Assembly (NCBI RefSeq): GCF_001894865.1 | Contig: NZ_BCXA01000058.1 | Coordinates: 1-39,689, forward strand | Length of the DNA stretch: 39,689 bases | From: Rhodococcus maanshanensis NBRC 100610 | GTDB lineage: Bacteria; Actinomycetota; Actinomycetes; Mycobacteriales; Mycobacteriaceae | Direction of reading: 5' to 3' | Shown here: positions 7,808 to 14,544 of the stretch, piece by piece | How the letters are laid out: each line of letters opens with the position of its first letter | Numbering within the stretch: the stretch's first letter is position 1 | Notes under the pieces: generated by a model | Seen by the model: the letters and a program-made list of their open reading frames with translations, nothing else | Database searches by the model: none | What the model was told of the DNA's origin: nothing | Made by a program: the position numbers and the translations under genes

Positions 7808-8934
7808 GCCAGGTGGCCGCGGTAGGCGCATTCGACGAGGAGCAGCTCGAGCTCCGCAAGACCGTGCGGGCGCTGCTCGCCAAGCACTCCGACCCCGGTG
7901 CGGTCCGCCGCGCCACGGAGACCGAGCAGGGCTACGACACCGCGCTGTGGGAGATGCTCTGCCAGCAGGTCGGCGTCGCCGCGCTCGCGATCCCCGAGGA
8001 GTTCGGCGGCATCGGCGCGTCCGCGGTCGAGACGCACCTGGTACTCGAGGAACTCGGACGCACGCTCGCCCCGACACCGATGCTCGGTTCGGTGGTGCTC
8101 GGCGCGCAGGCGATCCTGGCCAGCGGCGACACCGAGGCCTGCGAACGACTGCTGCCCGGGATCGCGGAGGGCACCGCCGTCGCGGCGCTGTGCTGGACCG
8201 GCGCCGACGGCAGCTGGGACACCGAGTCGGTCGACGTGGTGGCCACGGCGACCGGTGACGGGCACTCGCTCACCGGCGCGAGCCATTTCGTGTTGGACGG
8301 CTCGTACGCGGACGTGCTCGTCGTCGCCGCCGCGATCGACGGCGCCGTGGCGCTGTTCGAGGTCGATCCCGCGCAGGAGTCGGTCAGCCGCCGCAGGCTG
8401 CCGACGATGGACCCGACCCGGACCCTGTCGGTCGTGGAGTTCGACGGCGCCTCGGCCCGTCTGCTCACCACAGACGGCACCGCGGCCCTGGAGCGGGTGC
8501 GCCAGATCGCCTGCGTCGCACTGTCCGCCGAGCAGATCGGTGCAGCCGCGCAGTCGCTCGACCTCACCGTCGAGTACAGCAAGTCCCGCGTGCAGTTCGG
8601 TCGTCCGATCGGCAGCTTCCAGGCCCTCAAGCACCGGATGGCGGACCTGTACTTCCTGGTGGAGACAGCCCGTTCCGCGTCCTACGGCGCGGTCCGCTCG
8701 CTCGTCGACGGCGCACCCACCGCGGCGACGGACGCCGCTGTCGCCAAGGTGTACTGCTCGGAGGCGCTGCAGTCGGTCGCGGCGGACAGCATCCAGCTGC
8801 ACGGCGGCATCGCGATCACCTGGGAGCACGACGCCCAGCTGTACTTCAAGCGCGCACACGGCAGCGCCCAGCTCTTCGGCCAGCCGCGCGGATACCTGAA
8901 GTCGCTGGAGTCGGCTGCGGGCCTGCCCGCCTGA
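7804..8934 (+). CDS. fadE33: FadE33 acyl-CoA dehydrogenase (partner subunit)
   Basis: 376 residues from GTG 7804 (GTGA overlap with fadE32). It has an N-terminal helical domain with the motif GVAALAIPEEFGGIGAS and a C-terminal domain with YSKSRVQFGRPIGSFQALKHRMADLY and IQLHGGIAITWEHDAQLYFKRA. Like FadE32 it has no glutamate in the helix-G stretch (RQIACVALSAEQIG), so it probably needs FadE31 as catalytic partner. It matches the Rv3564 type. It is the last gene of the fadD3 operon and is followed by a strong hairpin. Confidence 0.9.
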   Translation: MSQVAAVGAFDEEQLELRKTVRALLAKHSDPGAVRRATETEQGYDTALWEMLCQQVGVAALAIPEEFGGIGASAVETHLVLEELGRTLAPTPMLGSVVLGAQAILASGDTEACERLLPGIAEGTAVAALCWTGADGSWDTESVDVVATATGDGHSLTGASHFVLDGSYADVLVVAAAIDGAVALFEVDPAQESVSRRRLPTMDPTRTLSVVEFDGASARLLTTDGTAALERVRQIACVALSAEQIGAAAQSLDLTVEYSKSRVQFGRPIGSFQALKHRMADLYFLVETARSASYGAVRSLVDGAPTAATDAAVAKVYCSEALQSVAADSIQLHGGIAITWEHDAQLYFKRAHGSAQLFGQPRGYLKSLESAAGLPA

Positions 8935-8951
8935 TCCCCAGCACTGAGCTC

Positions 8952-8984
8952 GAAGGCCGGCCCGGATTCCCCGGGCCGGCCTTC
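8952..8984 (+). terminator. Hairpin terminator after fadE33
   Basis: GAAGGCCGGCCCGG (8952-8965) pairs with CCGGGCCGGCCTTC (8971-8984) across a five-base loop. There is no long T run, as is common in GC-rich actinobacteria. It closes the fadD3 operon. Confidence 0.8.
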
Positions 8985-9049
8985 TGCGTGTCGGGACGAC
9001 ATCGACCGAATCCCGAACCCCACGGGATCGACTGTGAGAAGCTCCGCGC

Positions 9050-9556
9050 ATGGCCCCCCGATCACTCGACGACCTCAGCTCGCTCGAGGACCTCCGGCAG
9101 CTCAAGTACCGGTACTTCCGGGCGCTGGATCTGAAACGGTGGGACGAGTTCGCGGACACCCTCTCCGAGGGCATCGTCGCGCACTACGGCACGCACGCAC
9201 TCGCCGAACCGCTCGTCTTCCAGGGCCGTGACGCCGTCGCCGGGTTCATGCGCGACGCGCTGGGTCCGGCGATCACGACCGTGCACATCGCCAACCATCC
9301 GGAGATCTCGGTCGACGGATCGGACGCGTCCGGCTCGTGGAACTTCGAGGACACGGTGATCGTGCCCGCCGCGAACAGGCTGATCCGCGGCGCCGGCTAC
9401 TACACCGACCGGTACCACCGTGACGACGACGGGAAATGGCGGATCGCGGAGACGTCGTACGAGCGGATCTACGAGTCGATCATCTCCCTCGACGATGTCC
9501 CGAGCTTCCAGTTCCTCTCGCACATGTGGGCAACTCCCCCGGCGGCGAGCTCCTGA
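9050..9556 (+). CDS. NTF2/SnoaL-fold protein resembling bile-acid 7-alpha-dehydratase (BaiE)
   Basis: 168 residues from ATG 9050. The whole protein is one cone-shaped NTF2-like domain. Compared from memory with clostridial BaiE, the pattern KYRYFRALDLKRWDEF, the segment VHIANHPEI and GAGYYTDRY...WRIAETSYERIYES align without large gaps. The BaiE active-site set Tyr30, Asp35, Tyr54, His83, Asp106 and Arg146 corresponds to Tyr22, Asp27, Tyr46, His79, Asp101 and Arg139. It lies between the fadE33 terminator and convergent cyp142, 26 bases from the latter. A dehydratase acting on a hydroxylated steroid is plausible. Other SnoaL-like proteins (scytalone-dehydratase type, ketosteroid isomerase-like) are alternatives, and the substrate is not shown. 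Confidence 0.72.
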   Translation: MAPRSLDDLSSLEDLRQLKYRYFRALDLKRWDEFADTLSEGIVAHYGTHALAEPLVFQGRDAVAGFMRDALGPAITTVHIANHPEISVDGSDASGSWNFEDTVIVPAANRLIRGAGYYTDRYHRDDDGKWRIAETSYERIYESIISLDDVPSFQFLSHMWATPPAASS

Positions 9557-9582
9557 CCCGGGGTTCGCACACCGACCCCCGA

Positions 9583-10755
9583 CTACCAGCGGACCGGCAT
9601 CTTCTCGAGGCCGGTCACGAAGTTCGCCGGCCTGCGCGGTAGCGGCAGGTCGCTCGCCAGTTCCATGTTCGGGATCCGCTCGAGCAACCGCTCGAACATC
9701 AGCCTGCCCTCGAGTCTGGCCAGTTGGTTGCCCAGGCAGAAGTGCGACCCGAAACCGAAGGCCACGTGAGGATTCGGATTCCGGGAGATGTCGAACCGCG
9801 CCGGACTCTCGAACACCGACTCGTCGAAGTTCGCGGACTCGAACAGCAGCAGCATCTTCTCGCCCGCGCGCAGCCGCGTGCCGTGGAACTCCACGTCGCG
9901 GGTCACGGTGCGGCACATGTTCTTCACCGGTGACACCCAGCGCACCATCTCCTCGAGCGCCAGCGGGATCAGAGACCGGTCGGCGACGAGTTGGTCTCGC
10001 TGCTCGGGGTTGCGCATCAGCTGCTCCATGCCACCGCTGAGCACGTGCCGGGTGGTCTCGTCGCCGCCGACCAGGATCAGCAGGGTCTCGGCCACGATGT
10101 CCTCGTCCGTGAGCCGGCGGCCATCGATCTCGGCGTGCACCAGCACGCTGGTCAGGTCCTCGGTCGGTTCACGGCGGCGCTGCTCGATCGTGCGCATGGT
10201 GAAGTCGACGAAGGACACATACGCCGCCATCATCTTCGACAGCATCTCCTCGGAGGCGTTACTGCCCTGGGCCTCGACCAGGTCGTCGCTCCACCGCAGG
10301 AACATCTCCCGCTCCTGCGGCCGGACGCCGAGCATGTCGCCGATCACCGCCATCGGCAGCGGCGCGGCGAGATCCCTGACGAAGTCGCACTCGCCCCTGC
10401 CGATCACCGCGTCGATCAGCTCGTCGCAGATCCGTCCGATGCCGTCGATCTTCGCCTCGACCCGCTTGCGGGTGAAGCCGGCGTTGACCAGCTTGCGGCG
10501 GTGCACATGCTCCGGGTCGTCCATGTCGATCATGTGTGGCAGGGGCCCGACCTCCGGCCGGATCCCCCCGGCGTTGGAGAACAGGCCCGCGTCCCGCTCG
10601 GCATCGATCACCGCGGCATAGCTCGCGGCGCCCGCCGTGCCGCCCCGGTCCCGGAACACCGGCTCGTTGGCGCGCATCCAGGCGTAGGCCTCCCGCGGGT
10701 CGCCGCGATCACCCGCATAGAACCGTCCATCCACCAGTTCGATGTCGGGTCGCAT
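9583..10755 (-). CDS. cyp142: CYP142 cytochrome P450, sterol C26/C27 oxidase
   Basis: 390 residues from ATG 10755, with GGGAG eight bases upstream. The heme loop is FGFGSHFCLGNQLA with Cys340. The oxygen-activation motif GGDETTRH lies at 230-237, and ALEEMVRW carries the ExxR motif. Long blocks (FVRDLAAPLPMAVIGDMLGVRP, NAGFTRKRV, CRTVTRDVEFHGT, ESANFDE) follow M. tuberculosis Rv3518c. In the family CYP142 oxidises the terminal methyl of cholesterol or cholestenone to the alcohol and acid that starts side-chain beta-oxidation. Its ferredoxin and reductase are not in the window. It is divergent from the SDR/ADC-like pair, with a KstR-type box in the shared gap. Confidence 0.93.
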   Translation of the reverse strand: MRPDIELVDGRFYAGDRGDPREAYAWMRANEPVFRDRGGTAGAASYAAVIDAERDAGLFSNAGGIRPEVGPLPHMIDMDDPEHVHRRKLVNAGFTRKRVEAKIDGIGRICDELIDAVIGRGECDFVRDLAAPLPMAVIGDMLGVRPQEREMFLRWSDDLVEAQGSNASEEMLSKMMAAYVSFVDFTMRTIEQRRREPTEDLTSVLVHAEIDGRRLTDEDIVAETLLILVGGDETTRHVLSGGMEQLMRNPEQRDQLVADRSLIPLALEEMVRWVSPVKNMCRTVTRDVEFHGTRLRAGEKMLLLFESANFDESVFESPARFDISRNPNPHVAFGFGSHFCLGNQLARLEGRLMFERLLERIPNMELASDLPLPRRPANFVTGLEKMPVRW

Positions 10756-10859
10756 GCCATCCACTCCCTCGCTCAGCCGCTCTTCGAACCTGCTCGCATC
10801 GGGTCCATCGAGCGTATTCCTGCCTGCGGGATCGCATATCCAAATCGCCGTGGCGGTGG

Positions 10860-10873
10860 TAGAACAGGTTGCA
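10860..10873. promoter_or_regulatory. KstR-type operator between cyp142 and the SDR gene
   Basis: TAGAACAGGTTGCA fits the KstR pattern TNNAACNNGTTNNA at all eight fixed positions. It is 17 bases upstream of the SDR start and about 105 bases upstream of cyp142, so it could serve either or both genes. Confidence 0.82.
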
Positions 10874-10890
10874 CAACGGAGGGAGTCGCG

Positions 10891-11736
10891 GTGGACGCGA
10901 ACGGCACGGGCGCTGTGCGGGGCAAGTCGATCCTGGTGACGGGAGGAGGCAGCGGAATCGGCCTCGGCGTCGCCTCCCTGCTGGCCGGTTCCGGCGCCCA
11001 CGTGACCATCTGCGGGCGCACCGAGGACAAGCTGATCAAGGCGGCCGCGTCGGTCACACCCGCGCACGAAGGATCGATCACCCATCACGCCGCCGATGTC
11101 ACCGACGAGGACGCGGTGGTCGAAGCGGTCGCGGCCGCGGCGGCGGTGACCGGTTGCCTCGACGGGGTGGTCGCCTGCGCGGGCGGCAACGAGACCATCG
11201 CCCCGGTGACCCAGATCGACGTCGATGCCTGGCGCCGCACCGTGGAACTCAACATCACCGGCACGATGCTCACGCTCAAGCACTCCGCCCGCGAGCTGGT
11301 CCGCGGCGGGGGCGGATCGTTCGTCGCCATCTCCTCCATCGCGAGCAGCAACACCCACCGCTGGTTCGGCGCGTACGGCGTCTCGAAGTCAGGCGTCGAC
11401 CACCTCGTCCAGCTCGGTGCGGACGAACTGGGCGCCAGCAACGTCCGGGTCAACTGCATCCGACCCGGGCTCACACGCACCGATCTGGTCGCCCTGATCA
11501 CCGACGGCGGGCCACTGCTCGAGGACTACAAGGCCTGCACCCCGCTGCCCCGGATCGGCGAGCCGGAGGACATCGCGGCGCTGGCACGGTTCCTGCTCGG
11601 CGACGAGTCCACCTGGATCACCGGCCAGATCATCAACGTCGACGGCGGCCAGATGCTCCGGCGGGGGCCCGATTTCAGCTCGATGCTCGAGCAGGTCTAC
11701 GGCGTCGACGGCCTGCGCGGCGTGGTGACGCAGTGA
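10891..11736 (+). CDS. SDR-family oxidoreductase, predicted KstR regulon member
   Basis: 281 residues from GTG 10891, preceded by CGGAGGGAG. The Rossmann motif TGGGSGIG is at 17-24. Catalytic Ser148 or Ser149, Tyr162 and Lys166 (YGVSK) are present, and the C-terminus has the usual WITGQIINVDGGQM. The substrate is not identifiable from sequence; hydroxysteroid or 3-hydroxyacyl-CoA dehydrogenase is likely from context. It overlaps the next gene by GTGA and lies behind a perfect KstR-type box. In M. tuberculosis cyp142 is followed directly by Rv3519, so this SDR looks like an insertion into that pair or a local addition. Confidence 0.85.
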   Translation: MDANGTGAVRGKSILVTGGGSGIGLGVASLLAGSGAHVTICGRTEDKLIKAAASVTPAHEGSITHHAADVTDEDAVVEAVAAAAAVTGCLDGVVACAGGNETIAPVTQIDVDAWRRTVELNITGTMLTLKHSARELVRGGGGSFVAISSIASSNTHRWFGAYGVSKSGVDHLVQLGADELGASNVRVNCIRPGLTRTDLVALITDGGPLLEDYKACTPLPRIGEPEDIAALARFLLGDESTWITGQIINVDGGQMLRRGPDFSSMLEQVYGVDGLRGVVTQ

Positions 11737-12479
11737 CCTCCCACAGCGCCACCTCCCACGAGATCCTCGGCAAGCGTGTCGAGATGCCGGTACAGATCCG
11801 ACATGCAACGGCGTTCATGGCCATGTACTCGGTCCCGACCGCCCCTGCCCAGGCGCTGATCCATCACACCGGACTGGAGATCCTCCGGTATCGCCCCGGC
11901 CGCGGGCTGTGCGTGCTGGTGTTCGTCGACTACGTGGACGGAGACCTGGGTCCCTACAACGAGTTCGGTGTCTGCTTCATGGTTCGCAACCATCGCGAGA
12001 CCGGCAGGACCTCCGTGGTCTCGGACCTCAGGTCGTTGGCGACGGGCGGGGCGGGCGCGCTGATCCATCAGCTGCCCGTCGACGGTGAGTTCACGATGGC
12101 TGCCGGCCGTGGAATCTGGGGATTCCCCAAGGTGCTTGCGGAGTTCGACGCCGATCACGCGAGCCCGGCCAAGCGCGCCTCGGTCAGTCAGGACGGCAAG
12201 CTCATCGCCGAGCTGCGCATCAAACCGGGCATTGCGGTGCCCGGCTCGGGGGCGGGCGCCGCAGTGGCGGCCTACTCGCATCTCGACGGCGTCACCAGGC
12301 ACACCCAGTGGGACATGAACCCCTCCGGCGTCCGCTCCCGGCTCGGCGGTGCGGACCTGACGCTCGGCACCCATCCCATCGCCGACGAGCTGCGCTCGCT
12401 CGGGCTCCCACACCGAGCCCTGCTCACCTCGTCGATTCCCGATCTGAAGATGACCTTCGGGAACGCTCGGGTGGTGTGA
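11733..12479 (+). CDS. Acetoacetate decarboxylase-like protein (Rv3519-like)
   Basis: 248 residues from GTG 11733, overlapping the SDR stop. The fold signature of the acetoacetate decarboxylase family is seen in VFVDYVDGDLGPYNEFGVCFMV, in GEFTMAAGRGIWGFPKVLAEFD and in the C-terminal beta strands. The FPK lysine sits where the Schiff-base lysine region of the decarboxylase lies, but the double lysine of the clostridial enzyme is not kept. Its place beside cyp142 matches Rv3519, a conserved gene of the steroid region with no settled function. A role on a beta-keto or enol steroid intermediate is inferred. Confidence 0.78.
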   Translation: MTSHSATSHEILGKRVEMPVQIRHATAFMAMYSVPTAPAQALIHHTGLEILRYRPGRGLCVLVFVDYVDGDLGPYNEFGVCFMVRNHRETGRTSVVSDLRSLATGGAGALIHQLPVDGEFTMAAGRGIWGFPKVLAEFDADHASPAKRASVSQDGKLIAELRIKPGIAVPGSGAGAAVAAYSHLDGVTRHTQWDMNPSGVRSRLGGADLTLGTHPIADELRSLGLPHRALLTSSIPDLKMTFGNARVV

Positions 12480-12511
12480 AGTGCCCACCGACCGGCACAT
12501 ACGGACGTCGG

Positions 12512-13729
12512 TCAGCCCAGGACGATCAGGGCCGCGATCGCCGGACCGAAGGCCCCACCCAGCTGGTAGCAGAGATTGAACAGGCCGATCGTGGTGGGGC
12601 GCTGGGACTCCGGCGCTGCCGCGGTGGCATAGACCGCCAGCGTGGCCTGACCGGCGGTGGTGGCAAAGACCGCCAGGGTTGCCGCCACCAGGAGCAGCGG
12701 CGCCCACGGGGTCAGGGCCGCGGTGAGCGGAGCAAGCACCGCGACGGCGATCAGCACGGCGAGGACCCGCGAACGGCCGATCCACACCGCGGCGGCGGCC
12801 AGCACGAGTGACAGCGCGGAGCCGGTCAGCAGGGCCACGAGTTGCCCGGCACCGATTGCGGCCGTTGACCATTCGGTCCGATCCCGCAGCAACTGCGGGA
12901 TCGTGAACAGCAGCGTGAAGTACGACGTCGCGACTGCGCACGCGAGCAGGGTCGAGCCGACGAACACCGGGCTGCGCAGCAGCGCGGCGGGCACGAAGCC
13001 GTCTGGGCGCCTGCGGATATGGGCCGCGAGCACGACCCCCATCACGATCGCGGCGACAACCGCGGGGGCCGGGTAGCGGGGCACGAGGACGAGGGCGGAC
13101 ACCGCGGACACGAGAAGGGCGGCGCCCCGGCCATCGAACGGCGCCGTTGCGGCGGGGACGGCGTCCTGGCTGCGCCGGATCACCACCGGGACAACAAGCA
13201 GCGCGACGAGCGAGATCGCGAGCGCCGCACGCCAGGATGCCGCCTCCGCGATCAGCGAGCCGACCAGCGGACCCATCGCCCCGAGGATTCCGAAGCCCGC
13301 GGTGATCGCCCCCATCCGGCGTGCCGTGCCCGCGAGGGTCATCGCCACGGTCGCCAGCCCCGCACCACCGACTGCCTGGGCCGCGCGGCCCGCCATCGCC
13401 AGCGGCAGCCAGGGCGCGACCGCGACGAGCGCGGTGCCGGCCACGATCAGGGCGCCACCCACCCCGAGCGTCAGGCGCGGTCCGCGGCGGCGGAGCAGGG
13501 TGGCCATCAGCGGGGTGCCGACCGCCATCGCCCAGGCGAAGACGGTGACGAGCCAGGTCACCGTCGCCGTCGAGACCCCGAACGAGTCGGCCATCTCCGG
13601 AAGGATGAGGACCGGACTGTTGGCGCTCAGTGCGATCGGACTCGCCAGCAGCGCAAGCCAGAGCGCTGAGATCTGGTGCGGCCCAGCGGTACGGGACTCG
13701 TCGGGCAGTACGCGGGTGAGCTGTGTCAT
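12512..13729 (-). CDS. MFS transporter, probable drug exporter
   Basis: 405 residues from ATG 13729, with AGGAG six bases upstream. About twelve hydrophobic segments alternate with short loops, beginning with ISALWLALLASPIALSANSPVLILPEM. The loop RRRGPRL between TM2 and TM3 is the usual MFS motif A region. Length and lack of a soluble domain fit the DHA1 exporters. It is divergent from a MarR regulator over a gap with two similar operator-like sites, the usual arrangement for an efflux pump controlled by its substrate. It has no evident link to steroid degradation, though export of steroids or bile acids is possible. Confidence 0.85.
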   Translation of the reverse strand: MTQLTRVLPDESRTAGPHQISALWLALLASPIALSANSPVLILPEMADSFGVSTATVTWLVTVFAWAMAVGTPLMATLLRRRGPRLTLGVGGALIVAGTALVAVAPWLPLAMAGRAAQAVGGAGLATVAMTLAGTARRMGAITAGFGILGAMGPLVGSLIAEAASWRAALAISLVALLVVPVVIRRSQDAVPAATAPFDGRGAALLVSAVSALVLVPRYPAPAVVAAIVMGVVLAAHIRRRPDGFVPAALLRSPVFVGSTLLACAVATSYFTLLFTIPQLLRDRTEWSTAAIGAGQLVALLTGSALSLVLAAAAVWIGRSRVLAVLIAVAVLAPLTAALTPWAPLLLVAATLAVFATTAGQATLAVYATAAAPESQRPTTIGLFNLCYQLGGAFGPAIAALIVLG

Positions 13730-13804
13730 GACCGGCTCCTGATTCGAGGGCGGGCGTTTCCTGGCGGCCGCTGCGACATCGCGGCGATATCGCTCAATCT
13801 TGAT

Positions 13805-13822
13805 TCTCTTAACGTTGAGATA
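13805..13822. promoter_or_regulatory. Putative MarR operator, copy A
   Basis: TCTCTTAACGTTGAGATA. It matches the site at 13850-13867 in 15 of 18 positions and carries the partial inverted repeat TCTC/GAGA around AACGTT. It lies between the divergent MFS and MarR genes, nearer the MFS gene. Confidence 0.6.
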
Positions 13823-13849
13823 AAAGCAGACAGCTCTCTTTGCGTCAAG

Positions 13850-13867
13850 TATCTTGATGTTGAGATA
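13850..13867. promoter_or_regulatory. Putative MarR operator, copy B
   Basis: TATCTTGATGTTGAGATA, an imperfect palindrome with TATCT/AGATA arms, 19 bases upstream of the MarR start codon. It begins 45 bases after copy A, so the two sites lie on roughly the same helix face. MarR dimers commonly bind such sites and repress both divergent genes. Confidence 0.65.
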
Positions 13868-13885
13868 GTTTCTGGAGGGAGCGAC

Positions 13886-14392
13886 ATGAGCGACGCGGTG
13901 GACGCGATCCTCGAACAGTGGGCGACCGAGCGCCCCGACCTGGTCGACGACTTCTGGCCGGTCCAACTGCTCGCGCGAGCCCAGCGACTGACGCGCCTGG
14001 TGGACAAGTCGGCCAAGGCCACCGCCGCTCAGCACGGCCTCGAGGCAGGCGAGTTCGACGTCCTCGTCACCCTGCAGCGATCGGGCCCGCCGTACGCGCT
14101 CACGGCAGGCGCCTTCATCAAGGCCTCGATGGTGACCTCCGGCGCGATCACCAACCGCACCGACCGGATGGAGGCAAAGGGACTGGTCGAACGCGTACGG
14201 GACGGCGACGACCGGCGCACCGTCAAGATCCGACTCACCGAGCGCGGACAGGAACTGGGGCGCGCGGTGATCGTCGACCACTTCGCGAACTACGCACGAC
14301 TGCTGGCCGACGTCGATCGGGAGGTCGTCGACGAGACCGCCGACGGGCTCCGGCGTGTCCTCGAGGCGCTCGGCGACACCTCCATCGAATGA
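13886..14392 (+). CDS. MarR-family transcriptional regulator
   Basis: 168 residues from ATG 13886, with GGAGGG at 13874-13879. The winged helix-turn-helix is visible in LEAGEFDVLVTLQRSGPPYALTAGAFIKASMVTSGAITNRTDRMEAKGLVERVRDGDDRRTVKIRLTERG, with the DDRR wing typical of MarR proteins. Flanking helices form the dimer interface. It probably represses itself and the divergent MFS gene through the two 18-base sites in the gap. The ligand is not predictable. Confidence 0.9.
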   Translation: MSDAVDAILEQWATERPDLVDDFWPVQLLARAQRLTRLVDKSAKATAAQHGLEAGEFDVLVTLQRSGPPYALTAGAFIKASMVTSGAITNRTDRMEAKGLVERVRDGDDRRTVKIRLTERGQELGRAVIVDHFANYARLLADVDREVVDETADGLRRVLEALGDTSIE

Positions 14393-14544
14393 TCCGAATC
14401 GGCCCTCGCGACACCGAGACCGACCCCACCTGACAGCCGGGGAAGCCAACTCCGCGAAAGCCCTTGCCAACGGGGCCGCGGTGGTGTGAGCTGTCGCCTG
14501 GACACTTGACCAACACGGTGCCCGATTCCCCCGAAAGGATCTCA

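Noticed and set aside
10869-12479. Possible SDR-decarboxylase fusion in one frame
   Set aside because: The first half is an out-of-frame reading of the SDR gene; the true SDR ends at 11736 and the next gene starts at 11733.
12480-12511. Weak inverted repeat ACCGAC/GTCGGT between the ADC-like and MFS genes
   Set aside because: Only six base pairs with a long loop; too weak to call a terminator.
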